Positions 1-8,852 of a stretch of DNA of 64,000 bases are shown here, piece after piece; the stretch's first letter is position 1, and each line of letters opens with the position of its first letter. The translations under genes and the position numbers were made by a program. This stretch comes from Bacteroidia bacterium. Lineage in GTDB: Bacteria > Bacteroidota > Bacteroidia > UKL13-3. The stretch lies in the NCBI GenBank assembly GCA_025454875.1, contig JALONP010000018.1:1-64000 (forward strand), in the 5' to 3' direction. Under the pieces are notes generated by a model. That model was not told the DNA's origin. It made no database searches and saw only the letters and a list, made by a program, of their open reading frames with translations.

Positions 1-623
1 AAACACCGTTTTGCAAATCGCTAATATCAATTAATCCACTTGTGTTTGTGTAAGTAAACGACTTTACTTTTACACCCAATACATTGTAAATATCCATATG
101 CAATTCATTAGTTGATTGATAGGAGATTCCCAATTGGTTTTTCACTGGGTTTGGATAAAGTGCGATGTTCTTAGCTGAACTTGCTTCGTTTACCGAAGTT
201 ACCCATGCGGTGGCATTGAATGTTGCAGTATCTGCATTAGATGGATTTTTTTTACTTCTAACTACAGCAGTCAAACTTCCACTTCCGCTTACGCCATTAT
301 AATAGAAGTCGGCTTTCATAATTCCAACAGCACCTTTGTTTAATGAAAAATCAAATTGAGTTCCAACACCAACATTTACAATACAATTAGCAGGGTCACA
401 AAAATCAATAGTCCAACCGTTTTGCTTAGCAACTTCTAAGATGAACCAAGTAAATTGATTGTCTGTAGAGTCAGTTGTATTGTTGGTAATCACAACCGAA
501 ATATTTTTATCTGAACTGTTTGGAGCACCTCCATTGGCTACTTTTGGGTTCATGGTAACACCCTGAGAGAACCCAATTTGTGTTAAACTTGAAAGTGCAA
601 AAAGAAGTATCAGTTTTTTCATA
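1..623 (-). CDS. T9SS-sorted secreted protein, C-terminus beyond window edge
   Basis: This reading frame opens at the ATG at 623 and is still open at base 1, so at least 207 residues are visible and the C-terminus is missing. It begins with a signal peptide (MKKLILLFALSSLTQIGFSQ). A middle part of about 115 residues has no motif I recognise. From about residue 150 comes the start of a type A T9SS sorting domain: an ALYPNP motif, then a stretch of the type MDIYNVLGVKV. The family role is export through the outer membrane by type IX secretion followed by cleavage of this domain. The function of the mature protein is unknown. On the minus strand a TAAATTTG box at 654-661 fits a Bacteroidota -7 element about 30 bases before the start, but I find no matching -33 box. 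It is divergent from the gene at 785. Confidence 0.85.
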
Positions 624-716
624 TGATTCGAATTTAATAGCCTTTACACAAACAAATTTAAGGATGCAGGTTCTTAATATTTACTTTATGATAAAAGTCA
701 TTAACGACATTTGCTT

Positions 717-748
717 TTTGAATTTTGATGGTTTTTATCTTAAATCTG
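717..748 (+). promoter_or_regulatory. Bacteroidota-type promoter for the Omp28-like gene
   Basis: TTTG at 717-720, a 20-base spacer, and TAAATCTG at 741-748 match the Bacteroidota sigma-factor pattern TTTG-N19-21-TAnnTTTG with one mismatch. It lies 36 bases before the ATG at 785. Confidence 0.5.
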
Positions 749-784
749 CATTACGGATAAATGTATTTAACTACAACTAAACAT

Positions 785-2842
785 ATGAAAAAATCATTAC
801 TTACAATCTCGGCTTTCATCATAAGCCTTGGAGGTGCTTTTGCCCAGTATTATTTTATAAAAACTGTTGGTACAAGTGCTCCTTACACAATGAATCCTAC
901 CTCTGCAACGAGCATTATTGCTGGCAGCGGAACAGCTACGTCAGGAACATTATCTTCAGTTCAGCAGCTTCCATGGAGTTTCGATTTTTACGGAATAGAA
1001 GTTCAAGATTATAAAGTAAGTACAAGTGGTTACTTAACTTTTCAAACAACTACCAATACTGACAATAGTACAAATGTTGCTTTGCCTTCAGCGAGTGCAC
1101 CTAGTTTAGCCATTTTCGCTTTCTGGGACAATACCCGCTTGCAAACAATCACTCAAGGAACAACTACTTTTCCATCTGATATCCGTTCATGGACTTATGG
1201 AACTGCGCCAAACAGGGTGCATGTTGTTCAATGGCGTTTGGTTCAAACCAATGATAACTCATCTGCTATAAACGTTACTTATTACGCTATTCGCTTTTAT
1301 GAAGGAACATCAAACTTTGACATTGTATTAAACTATGGCTTCGGTACTTTTTCGGCAACTGTTGGCTGCCAAAATGCACTTGGTACTGTTGGGACTCAAG
1401 TTGCGGGTAGCCCTAACATGAACTTCGGAGGAGCTGATGGAGGCTACGACCCAACATTAAGTGATGTATACAGCTTCCGCACAGGTGTACAGCCAAATTT
1501 TGATGTGAAATTAACTAGCATTAAAACCAATTCGTATCTTGGTCTTAACCAACCAGAGCCAATTAGGTATACTTTCACCAATAATGGTGCTCAAAATGTT
1601 ACTTCTTTCAGAGCTAATTACAAGATTAATGGTGGTGAAACTGTTTCGCAAAATGTAACAGGTGTAAATGTTACTGGAAGTGGTATTGGTTCTTACGGTG
1701 GAATTCATCCAACTCCTTTTGTGCCTACTGTTAAAGGTGTAACTTCGATTAAGTTTTGGATAGATAATATTAATGGAGATGGCTTAGATGCCAACAACTT
1801 GGACGATACTTTAACCACTTCATTAAATGTTTTTAATGCTACAGTTAAACGTAAATCTTTGTATGAAGTATTTACGTCATCAACTTGCCCACCTTGCCGC
1901 CCTGGTAACGAAACATTGCAAGAGGTATTCCGCCAACGCATGGGTGGTTATACCGTAATTAAATATCAATACAATTTCCCTGGTGCTGGAGATCCATATT
2001 ATACTACTGAAGGTGCATCACGCGGCACCTACTATGGAGGAATATCAAGTGTGCCAAGTACATTTATTGATGGGGGTTGGGACGGAAATCCAAACGGAAT
2101 GACAACAACTATTTTCGATGAGTTCTACAATAGACCTACCGTAGTAGGCATCACAGGTTCACAATCTCGCAATGGAAATACATTCACCATGACTGCAAAA
2201 GTGAAACCTACTGATGCATTGCCTGGTAACTATAAAATTCATTTTGCTATATTAGAAAGGGTTACTATACGAAATATAAAAACCAATGGCGAACAAGAAT
2301 TTCATTGGGTTATGAAGAAAATGGTTCCAAATGCAAATGGTGCAGCAATTAGTTTTGCTTCTGATGCAGAACAAACCATTACACAATCATTCACATTCCC
2401 TGGCAATTACCGTTTGCCAAATGATGCACAACCTGCCAATATCATTAACTTAAGCACAGAACACTCTGTTGAGAATTTTAATGAGTTGTTGGGTGTTGTT
2501 TTCATTCAAAATGAAACAACCAAAGAGGTTGTTCAATCAGAGTGGACCGTTAACAATCCTTGGGATTACTATGCAAGTGTAAATGAACAAAAAATAGAGT
2601 CTTTAAACATCAGCATGTATCCAAACCCTGCATCACAATCAGTAACAATTAATACTGAAAAAATCACAAGCAATACAACTGTTAAAGTGATTGATATTGC
2701 AGGTAAAGTAGTTGCAGCCGTAGAAGCAGCTCCGGGTATGGAAACTGCTATTGATTGCGCAGCTTTATCAAATGGAATTTATTTGGTACAGTTTGAGGTA
2801 AATGGAACAACCGCTACCCAAAAATTGGTAATCAATAAATAA
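785..2842 (+). CDS. Secreted Omp28-related (thioredoxin-like) protein with T9SS sorting domain
   Basis: The protein has 685 residues. The ATG at 785 was chosen over an upstream non-ATG start because it begins a clean signal peptide (MKKSLLTISAFIISLGGAFA). The N-terminal 250 residues are beta-rich with no family I can name. A region from about residue 355 has STCPPCRPG, with a CPPC motif at 368-371, and SSVPSTFIDG with a likely cis-proline at about 424. This is the thioredoxin-like arrangement of Omp28-related proteins. Residues 611-685 (MYPNP through KLVINK) are a type A T9SS C-terminal domain, so the protein should be exported across the outer membrane. Thiol redox activity outside the cell is an inference from the CPPC motif. 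A good terminator follows. Confidence 0.85.
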   Translation: MKKSLLTISAFIISLGGAFAQYYFIKTVGTSAPYTMNPTSATSIIAGSGTATSGTLSSVQQLPWSFDFYGIEVQDYKVSTSGYLTFQTTTNTDNSTNVALPSASAPSLAIFAFWDNTRLQTITQGTTTFPSDIRSWTYGTAPNRVHVVQWRLVQTNDNSSAINVTYYAIRFYEGTSNFDIVLNYGFGTFSATVGCQNALGTVGTQVAGSPNMNFGGADGGYDPTLSDVYSFRTGVQPNFDVKLTSIKTNSYLGLNQPEPIRYTFTNNGAQNVTSFRANYKINGGETVSQNVTGVNVTGSGIGSYGGIHPTPFVPTVKGVTSIKFWIDNINGDGLDANNLDDTLTTSLNVFNATVKRKSLYEVFTSSTCPPCRPGNETLQEVFRQRMGGYTVIKYQYNFPGAGDPYYTTEGASRGTYYGGISSVPSTFIDGGWDGNPNGMTTTIFDEFYNRPTVVGITGSQSRNGNTFTMTAKVKPTDALPGNYKIHFAILERVTIRNIKTNGEQEFHWVMKKMVPNANGAAISFASDAEQTITQSFTFPGNYRLPNDAQPANIINLSTEHSVENFNELLGVVFIQNETTKEVVQSEWTVNNPWDYYASVNEQKIESLNISMYPNPASQSVTINTEKITSNTTVKVIDIAGKVVAAVEAAPGMETAIDCAALSNGIYLVQFEVNGTTATQKLVINK

Positions 2843-2867
2843 TCGAATTCATATTTCCATAAAAAAA

Positions 2868-2894
2868 ACCGTGGCGTGAGCCGCGGTTTTTTTT
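2868..2894. terminator. Bidirectional terminator between convergent genes
   Basis: An 8-base-pair stem (2868-2875 with 2880-2887, one G-U pair) closes a GTGA loop. It is flanked by an A-run at 2861-2868 and a T-run at 2887-2894, so it can serve both the Omp28-like gene and the convergent aminotransferase gene, whose stop codon lies within it. Confidence 0.85.
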
Positions 2895-4092
2895 ATGCCT
2901 GTTTTTCAACCTGCTCAAGCAATACATCACATGCTTCATGTAGTTGCGTTTCGGTTACGATGAGTGGTGGTGCAATTCGAAGTTTATGTGATGCAAACAA
3001 GAACCAATCTGTAAGTACGCCATTGGCAATACATGCATCAATAATCCGTTTGTTTTGGTCAAAGCTTTCAAATTCGAGTGCCAACATCAATCCTTTTCCT
3101 TCAACTGATTTAATGGCGCGGTGTTGTAGGCGTTCACGCAATAGCCTTTCTTTTGCAGCAACTTGTGCAATCCAATTATGTGACAGCAGTTCTTGAATTC
3201 CTGCTACGGCCGCTGCACATACAACAGGGTGTCCGCCAAAAGTGGTTATATGGCCTAAAATGGGCTGCTCTGCAAGTGTCATCATACGTTCATGTGATGA
3301 TACAAAGGCGCCAATGGGCATGCCTGCACCAAGGGCTTTTCCCAATAACAAAATATCTGGAACAATTCCACTGTGTTCAAAGGCAAACATTTTTCCAGTT
3401 CGGCCCATTCCCGTTTGAATCTCGTCAAAAATAAGCAATGCTCCATTTTGGGTGCATTGCGTGCGCAACGCTTGTAAAAAATGTTCGTCTGTTGGAATGT
3501 ACCCACTTTCGCCTCTTACTACTTCTATAACCACACAGGCCGTTTCATTATCTACCATGGATAAATCATCATGGTTGCCATTGCTCATAAAATGAACATT
3601 GGGCAACAAAGGTTCAAAGGGTTCTTTAAACATCCGTTCGCTGTTAAGGCTTAATGCGGCATGAGTACTTCCATGATAGGCCTGTTTGCACGCGATGATT
3701 TTAGAACGCCCTGTTACCCGTTTGGCAAGTTTAAGCGCCCCATCAGTGGCTTCAGCTCCTGAATTTACAAGGTATACGCAGTTAAGTGATGGGGGCAAAA
3801 GTGACGTAAGCAATGTGGCAAGCTGCACTTGTGGAGCTTGCACATACTCGCCATAAACCATCAAATGCATATAAGCATCTACCTGGTTTTTAATAGCCGC
3901 TTTCACTTTTTCATTTCCATGCCCAAGGCTGCTCACGCTAATACCAGAGATTAAATCGAGCCAACGTTCGCCTATTTCGTTATACAAATAAACACCCTCG
4001 GCTTTTGAGAACTCAAGCAATAGCGGAAACCTGGTGGTTTGTGCTTGGTGGTTTAAAAACAACTGTCGCTGGCTTAAATGCATGTCTGGCAA
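2893..4092 (-). CDS. Class III PLP-dependent aminotransferase (acetylornithine/ornithine type)
   Basis: This 399-residue protein has the full fold-type I class III pattern. It shows NSGAEATDGALKLAKRVTGR (cofactor phosphate region), QAYHGSTHAALS, the DEIQTGMGRTG motif with the PLP-pyridine Asp, and LGKALGAGMPIGAF with the Schiff-base Lys. The family moves an amino group between an omega-amino or 2-amino donor and a keto acid; the substrate cannot be read from sequence. It is distinct from the ornithine aminotransferase at 52 kb, and no arginine-biosynthesis genes lie beside it, so I do not name it argD. The start is either M1 or M4 (MHLSQRQ); M1 is kept. It shares a bidirectional terminator with the gene on its 3' side, and a long repeat-rich region lies upstream. 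Confidence 0.85.
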   Translation of the reverse strand: MPDMHLSQRQLFLNHQAQTTRFPLLLEFSKAEGVYLYNEIGERWLDLISGISVSSLGHGNEKVKAAIKNQVDAYMHLMVYGEYVQAPQVQLATLLTSLLPPSLNCVYLVNSGAEATDGALKLAKRVTGRSKIIACKQAYHGSTHAALSLNSERMFKEPFEPLLPNVHFMSNGNHDDLSMVDNETACVVIEVVRGESGYIPTDEHFLQALRTQCTQNGALLIFDEIQTGMGRTGKMFAFEHSGIVPDILLLGKALGAGMPIGAFVSSHERMMTLAEQPILGHITTFGGHPVVCAAAVAGIQELLSHNWIAQVAAKERLLRERLQHRAIKSVEGKGLMLALEFESFDQNKRIIDACIANGVLTDWFLFASHKLRIAPPLIVTETQLHEACDVLLEQVEKQA

Positions 4093-4161
4093 ATATGGTT
4101 ATTAAAATGTATATCCGCTACCTTAGCAGTAAAACGTATTCTTATCTTACCTCATCTATTC

Positions 4162-4217
4162 TTGGGGCTGGCCGCCCCAAACCCGCCTTACTTTTTCTCT
4201 GGGAAAGAAAAAGTAAG
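4162..4217. repeat. Two adjacent perfect hairpins
   Basis: TTGGGGC at 4162-4168 pairs with GCCCCAA at 4174-4180. CTTACTTTTTCT at 4187-4198 pairs perfectly with AGAAAAAGTAAG at 4206-4217 around a 7-base loop. A weaker AACCCA/TGGGTT pair follows at 4275-4300. From memory, sequences of this general kind recur between genes in Bacteroidota genomes; I cannot confirm copy number here. Confidence 0.7.
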
Positions 4218-4397
4218 CAAAAAGTTCATGCTACCGATGCTTTTGTTACAAACTACATCATTTATTTTCCCCGCAACCCAAGCCACTTCGTTCGTGGGTT
4301 AAAGGCCACCGCTAAAATAAACGCTTTGTTTGTTACACAAAACCATCTAAGGCAAAAGAAAGGGTTAGGGTTGTGTTTTTCGAGAGACAAAGTGCGG

Positions 4398-4415
4398 TTC
4401 CGATAGCTATCGGAA
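4398..4415. repeat. 18-bp perfect palindrome
   Basis: TTCCGATAGCTATCGGAA is perfectly self-complementary. A degenerate relative, with TCCCGGATAG facing TTATTGGGA, interrupts the tRNA-Pro fragment at 58551-58569, which suggests a dispersed palindromic unit. Confidence 0.75.
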
Positions 4416-4416
4416 T

Positions 4417-4499
4417 CCACCAATTTAGCGAAATCAACCCGAATTAGCCTGAGTGGCGTTGGGCATAGCGCAGAATGAGGGTTGATTTGGAATTGGTGG
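4417..4499. repeat. Long interrupted inverted repeat
   Basis: CCACCAATT (4417-4425) pairs with AATTGGTGG (4491-4499), and AAATCAACCC (4431-4440) pairs with GGGTTGATTT (4479-4488). This gives a 19-pair stem with a small internal loop and a 38-base apical region. It directly follows the palindrome at 4398-4415. It could be a structured RNA or a small non-autonomous repeat; the sequence does not decide. Confidence 0.65.
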
Positions 4500-4793
4500 T
4501 CTGCTTTTCGGTTCAATCAATGTTATATAAAAATAACCCATTTTCAAATTTTACATTGATAATAAGCGAATGAATGAAGCAGTTATTTGAGGTCTTAGTC
4601 ATTTCATTCGGTAGTACCTTTTGCAGAACCAAAAGGTAACAAATAGAACAGTTAAAGAACTTAAGGCTCCCTCTTTACCATTTCAATGTTACTGGTATTA
4701 TTGCGGATATTCATATTATTAAATAGCAAATTTTAATTGTACAGGTTTGGCTTAGTGGGCGCAGCAAGCTACCATGTAGCGCGGAGCACACGA

Positions 4794-4808
4794 CAGCGCT
4801 TTGCGCTG
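4794..4808. repeat. Short hairpin CAGCGC-TTT-GCGCTG
   Basis: A perfect 6-base-pair stem with a 3-base loop sits inside a locally GC-rich stretch (about 4754-4815). That stretch stands out from the AT-rich surroundings and resembles a repeat remnant. Confidence 0.5.
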
Positions 4809-4820
4809 GAAGCCCATCAA

Positions 4821-4854
4821 AAAAGCCGATAATCTTGGTAGGCTATCGGCTTTT
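4821..4854 (-). terminator. Rho-independent terminator of the DHS-like gene
   Basis: AAAAGCCGATA (4821-4831) pairs with TATCGGCTTTT (4844-4854), and on the minus strand the stem is followed by a U-run (4824-4819). It lies 22 bases beyond the stop codon at 4876. Confidence 0.8.
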
Positions 4855-4875
4855 GGTAGTATAAGTTTGGGCTGC

Positions 4876-5850
4876 TTACCAACCTAAAATCCAAGCAAAA
4901 ATGAGTGGTGCCACAATAGTTGCATCACTTTCAACAATGAATTTGGGCGTATGAATATCCAATTTACCCCATGTTATTTTTTCGTTAGGCACAGCGCCAG
5001 AGTAAGAACCATAAGAAGTTGTTGAGTCACTTATTTGGCAGAAATAACTCCAAAACGGAATGTTCTCCATTTCCATATCTTGGTACAACATGGGTACCAC
5101 ACAAATGGGGAAATCGCCTGCAATACCTCCACCAATTTGGAAAAAGCCAACACCTTTGCCGCTGCTGTTTTTTACGTACCAATCAGCTAACCAAGCCATG
5201 TATTCGATTCCGCTTTTCATGGTAGAAGCTTTGATGTCATTTTTAATTACATAACTGGCAAAAATATTTCCCATGGTACTGTCTTCCCACCCTGGAACTA
5301 CAATTGGGATGTTCTTTTGGGCAGCAGCGAGCATCCACGAATTTTTAGGGTCAATTTCGTAGTATTGTTCCAACTCACCACTTAGCAATATTTGATACAT
5401 GTACTCATGCGGAAAGTAACGTGTTCCAGCAGTATCTGCGTCTTTCCAAATTTTGTAAATATGTTTTTGTAACCTCCTAAATGCTTCTTCTTCAGGAATA
5501 CAAGTGTCGGTTACGCGGTTATAATGGTTTTCGAGTAAATCCCACTCATCTTGAGGCGAAAGATCGCGGTAGTTTGGTACGCGTTTATAATGGCTGTGTG
5601 CCACCAGATTCATAATATCTTCTTCTAGGTTGGCTCCTGTGCAGCTAATGATAGCAACTTTATCTTGCCTAATCATTTCGGCAAGCGATTTGCCCAACTC
5701 AGCGGTACTCATAGCACCAGCAAGCGTTACCATCATTTTGCCACCTTCTTGTAAATGGGTTTCATATCCTTTGGCCGCATCAACCAAAGCCGCTGCATTA
5801 AAGTGTTTATAATGGATTTCAATAAATTGTGAAATAGGTCCTTTGCTCAT
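4876..5850 (-). CDS. Deoxyhypusine-synthase-like protein
   Basis: This 324-residue protein belongs by eye to the deoxyhypusine synthase fold family. The C-terminal GAVPNEKITWGKL matches the eukaryotic active-site stretch around the catalytic lysine (WGK); here the lysine is about residue 296. Other family-like segments are LAGAMSTAELG, SCTGANLEEDI, IPIVVPGWEDSTMG and FFQIGGGIAGDFPI, which form the NAD-binding core. Eukaryotic enzymes transfer the butylamine of spermidine to eIF5A, which bacteria lack. Bacterial members may act on a free polyamine (homospermidine-type chemistry) or another acceptor, so the substrate is left open. It appears monocistronic, with its own terminator. A TATATTCG sequence at 5876-5883 (minus) may be its -7 box. 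Confidence 0.8.
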   Translation of the reverse strand: MSKGPISQFIEIHYKHFNAAALVDAAKGYETHLQEGGKMMVTLAGAMSTAELGKSLAEMIRQDKVAIISCTGANLEEDIMNLVAHSHYKRVPNYRDLSPQDEWDLLENHYNRVTDTCIPEEEAFRRLQKHIYKIWKDADTAGTRYFPHEYMYQILLSGELEQYYEIDPKNSWMLAAAQKNIPIVVPGWEDSTMGNIFASYVIKNDIKASTMKSGIEYMAWLADWYVKNSSGKGVGFFQIGGGIAGDFPICVVPMLYQDMEMENIPFWSYFCQISDSTTSYGSYSGAVPNEKITWGKLDIHTPKFIVESDATIVAPLIFAWILGW

Positions 5851-5918
5851 ATAAGTAGTGTGCTAATTTGGTGCGCGAATATAAGTTGAATAGGTTAATT
5901 TGAAGTAATGATTTTACC

Positions 5919-6119
5919 TCACTTCTTTTTTTGCTTCCGCTGTTCGTCCAATAGGGTTTTAAGCGAGTCGGTTTGTTTTTCGGTAGCTGGCCTTGGCTGC
6001 TCAACAGATTGCTCTTGATGCGTATTATCTGGCAGCGGTTTTGTTTTGCAACACACTACAACCAACAATAGCATACTAACGCACAACCACAAACGGTTTG
6101 TTTTGAATAAGTTGATCAT
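5919..6119 (-). CDS. Small lipoprotein, function unknown
   Basis: This is a 66-residue protein with an N-terminal lipoprotein signal: a basic start (MINLFKTNR), a hydrophobic core, and VVVCCKTK as the lipobox region with a cysteine at about residue 23-24. The rest is short, polar and charged, ending in KKK. The ATG at 6119 lies 44 bases inside the 3' end of the upstream gene, which suggests translational coupling. A later ATG at 6071 would leave no basic n-region, so the longer form is preferred. No function can be inferred. Confidence 0.55.
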   Translation of the reverse strand: MINLFKTNRLWLCVSMLLLVVVCCKTKPLPDNTHQEQSVEQPRPATEKQTDSLKTLLDEQRKQKKK

Positions 6120-7935
6120 TTTCGGTAATGGTTAAATAATAATTTCCAGTAGGCAATGCATCTGTTTGAAACGAAAAAGCACTCTTTCCGGCTTTTAACC
6201 GATCACGCAACAAGGGAGCTACCAATTTTCCATTCACATCGGTAATGCTAAAGAGTACCCAACTGCTTTGGGTTGCTTCAATCTCAAGGGTAATATAATT
6301 TTGGGCTGGGTTCGGGTAAATGGTTGCAGCAGTTTTTACTTGGTTTAACTGCTCCGTTTGCAATAATGGATCGTTGCTTTTGAGCTTGGCAATCCATGTT
6401 CGGTTTTGCCCATTTGCTGTTCCATACGAACCGTTAATCCAACAAATGCCTGTTTCGGCATATTGGGTTTGGTTTCCGGTATAATCTCCCCATCGGTCCA
6501 AGCTATCGCCCAGCAGGGCAATGCTTCCTTCGCCTGCTTTAACCAATACTGGATTTGAAACATTTCCAAAACGGTCTACATATACAGCCGAGGTTCCGGG
6601 GAACTGCAAAGGAGAAACATGTGAAAAGGTAATCAGCATACTGTTATCTCCTGATCCACCTCCCATATATGCGATTGATGGGTATCCAATATCCATGGTA
6701 TCATAGCTAATAATCTTTCCTTCAATTTGAGGATTGTTGCCCCAAACACCCCCAATCACTCCATAATAAACTGCGGGTGCAAAGTTTGCAGTGTCGATGG
6801 TATTTCCTACGTAATGAATATATCCATTTTCGTAACATGCCGATAATACGCGTGCATCATTGGTTTGGAGTTTTTTGCCGTTGGGCTGTATTGCATTTGG
6901 TTGCAATCCATAAGCTTTATTTGTGCGCAATACTGTTTGTTTTAAGGTTGCATTTCCAGAAGCCAAGGTATTGGTAATTTCATGTAAGAACACGGTGTCA
7001 TTTTGCAAATCACTTGGCCTTTGTGATAAGAACCACATATTGGGTCCGTATGTTGTTGAGCCACCTTTTACTGGGCACACACTCCAAATAGAACGGTTGT
7101 TGTATGTTATTTGGTCATACAATTGGGTACGTAACGAATCGCCTGCGTATCCACTTGCTTTAGAAACTTGCCAGATATATGAAGTGATAAATCCAGATTG
7201 CCAAGGTGTATTGTCACGCACACGGTTAACTGTAATAAATAAATCTTCGTCAGAAATAGAAATGATTGGATAATCACTCCATGAGCTATCACCTGTAATA
7301 TTACCTGGTATCTGGTAAAAATTCCAAGTGCCTATCGGATCATTCGTATCAGAAAATCCAACAATAATTCGAGTATCAGCACTTGTTGATCCTTGCAAAA
7401 AAACCACAATAAACCGATCTGATTTTGGGTCGTATATCACACGTGGGTCAAAGGTTCGGTTTAAAGATCCTAAAGCGTTGGCAAACGCAGCTAATGATCT
7501 TGAGCTAACCCTTATGGAGTCTGAAAAAAAGTTGAGGTTGGTGTTCACAACGCTAATGATCTTACCACCTTTACTTACGGCAATATCATTGTCGTTTGGT
7601 GTGCCTTGGGTAATGTTTCCATTAAAATTGGTAAGCAAAGTAGGCTCAGGAGCTTCTGTTTTTTGAAAACTGGTTGTACGGGGTTTTAAGACATGCTTTG
7701 CCCGGAGGTCATCCAATTGTTGTTTTTTTAATCGGGTATCACTTTGTGGTGCGGGTGCTGCAGGTTTCACCAAAACTAATTTGGGATCAAAATCTGTTTG
7801 GGTGTTTGATGCCACATCAATACGCGTAGGTTTTGAAAACGTATAATATTGTTGGCGGTAGGTAAAACCGTTTTGACTCATCGCAAATGATGAAACAAGC
7901 ACACAGGCAAAAGATAAAATCAAACGAATTTGCAT
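6076..7935 (-). CDS. Large secreted protein with T9SS sorting domain
   Basis: The protein has 619 residues from the ATG at 7935, chosen because it starts a clear signal peptide (MQIRLILSFACVLVSSFAMS). An upstream start at 8007 would add unrelated residues and overlap the EamA gene. The body has repeated segments such as NDIAVSKGGKIISVVNTNLN, FDPRVIYDPKSDRFIVVFL and DRWGDYTGNQTQY, reminiscent of beta-propeller or sialidase-like exported proteins, but I cannot assign a family. The last 80 residues (IYPNPAQNYITLE, then a YYLTI stretch) are a type A T9SS sorting domain. The small lipoprotein gene overlaps its 3' end. Confidence 0.8.
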   Translation of the reverse strand: MQIRLILSFACVLVSSFAMSQNGFTYRQQYYTFSKPTRIDVASNTQTDFDPKLVLVKPAAPAPQSDTRLKKQQLDDLRAKHVLKPRTTSFQKTEAPEPTLLTNFNGNITQGTPNDNDIAVSKGGKIISVVNTNLNFFSDSIRVSSRSLAAFANALGSLNRTFDPRVIYDPKSDRFIVVFLQGSTSADTRIIVGFSDTNDPIGTWNFYQIPGNITGDSSWSDYPIISISDEDLFITVNRVRDNTPWQSGFITSYIWQVSKASGYAGDSLRTQLYDQITYNNRSIWSVCPVKGGSTTYGPNMWFLSQRPSDLQNDTVFLHEITNTLASGNATLKQTVLRTNKAYGLQPNAIQPNGKKLQTNDARVLSACYENGYIHYVGNTIDTANFAPAVYYGVIGGVWGNNPQIEGKIISYDTMDIGYPSIAYMGGGSGDNSMLITFSHVSPLQFPGTSAVYVDRFGNVSNPVLVKAGEGSIALLGDSLDRWGDYTGNQTQYAETGICWINGSYGTANGQNRTWIAKLKSNDPLLQTEQLNQVKTAATIYPNPAQNYITLEIEATQSSWVLFSITDVNGKLVAPLLRDRLKAGKSAFSFQTDALPTGNYYLTITENDQLIQNKPFVVVR

Positions 7936-7970
7936 AACAGGAATGAATTGAAAAACGAATGTACGTAATT

Positions 7971-8852
7971 TCAATTTGCTGTGGAAACAAAGCGTTGTTT
8001 TGCCCATGGGTAGGTAAATACACTGAGCATGATAATAACGGTTCCAGCATAAAACCCTAACGACATGCGCTCGCTTTGACCAAATAATATTACTGAAAAC
8101 ACAATGCCATATACTGGCTCAAGGTTATTGGTTACAATCACCGTAAAAGGCGAAAAAAATTTTAAAATATGAATGCTCCAGGTAAAGGCCAATGTAGTGC
8201 ATACAATACTTAACACCAGTAACGCTAATAAATCACGTATATTTAATGCATGTATAAATGCATCTACCCCATCAGGTATTTTCATTAAGGTAAGAATGAT
8301 AAATGCACCCGCAAATTCGTACAAGGTAATGGTTGTAGCTTCGTGTTTGGCAATTAATTTACCATTGTAAACTCCAAAAATGGCTCCAGTAAGAGCCGCC
8401 AAAACGCCATACAATAAACCTTCAATGTATACCGATTCGAATTGAATGATAACAAGCAAGCCAACAAGCACCAGTAAGCCATATACCAAATCGATGAGGG
8501 CAAAAGGTTTGTTTAGCAGCAATGGCTGCAACAAACTTGCAAACAAGGTCATGGTTGCAAAACCAGAAAGCGCCATCGAAACATTGCTTACTTTAATTGC
8601 ATGGTAAAAAAAGAACCAGTGAAAACCTACAATTGCGCCCATTAAAAAAATAACGCCCAATTGGCTTATGCCAACAAATGGCTTAATTCTTTTACAACGC
8701 ATGTATGCGTACAAAGTAATACCTGAAATGAGCAAGCGGTACCAAACCAGATCTGTTGCTTCGAGTGAAATAAATTTACCTAAAATAGGAGTAAAACCCC
8801 AAAGTAATATAATGATGTGCAGTTGCAGGTATTGGTTGCGTGTAGGATTCAT
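7971..8852 (-). CDS. EamA/DMT-family membrane transporter
   Basis: This is a 293-residue hydrophobic protein with about ten predicted membrane segments in two similar halves, as in EamA (drug/metabolite transporter) proteins. The first half starts LHIIILLWGFTPILGKFISL, and the second has FAGAFIILTLMKIP and NNLEPVYGIVFSVILFGQ, the usual NLEPV-type motif near the end. It acts in the inner membrane; the substrate is unknown. It is directly downstream of the lptF/G-like gene with no intergenic space (8852/8853) and is probably the last gene of the ubiE operon. Confidence 0.85.
   Translation of the reverse strand: MNPTRNQYLQLHIIILLWGFTPILGKFISLEATDLVWYRLLISGITLYAYMRCKRIKPFVGISQLGVIFLMGAIVGFHWFFFYHAIKVSNVSMALSGFATMTLFASLLQPLLLNKPFALIDLVYGLLVLVGLLVIIQFESVYIEGLLYGVLAALTGAIFGVYNGKLIAKHEATTITLYEFAGAFIILTLMKIPDGVDAFIHALNIRDLLALLVLSIVCTTLAFTWSIHILKFFSPFTVIVTNNLEPVYGIVFSVILFGQSERMSLGFYAGTVIIMLSVFTYPWAKQRFVSTAN

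Larger units (their letters stand above)
4093..4875. other. 783-bp non-coding block rich in inverted repeats
   Basis: I see no convincing gene here. Open frames crossing it have no start-site logic and run over the palindromes. It holds several hairpin-forming sequences listed separately (4162-4217, 4398-4415, 4417-4499, 4794-4808), plus the terminator of the next gene at 4821-4854. The density of perfect small palindromes is unlike every other intergenic space in the window. Confidence 0.75.

Noticed and set aside
4005-4516. Open frames of 70-130 codons across the repeat block
   Set aside because: They run through hairpins, have odd composition and no start-site support.
7971-8007. Upstream start at 8007 for the T9SS cargo gene
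   Set aside because: The extra residues precede a perfect signal peptide and overlap the neighbouring gene; ATG 7935 is better.
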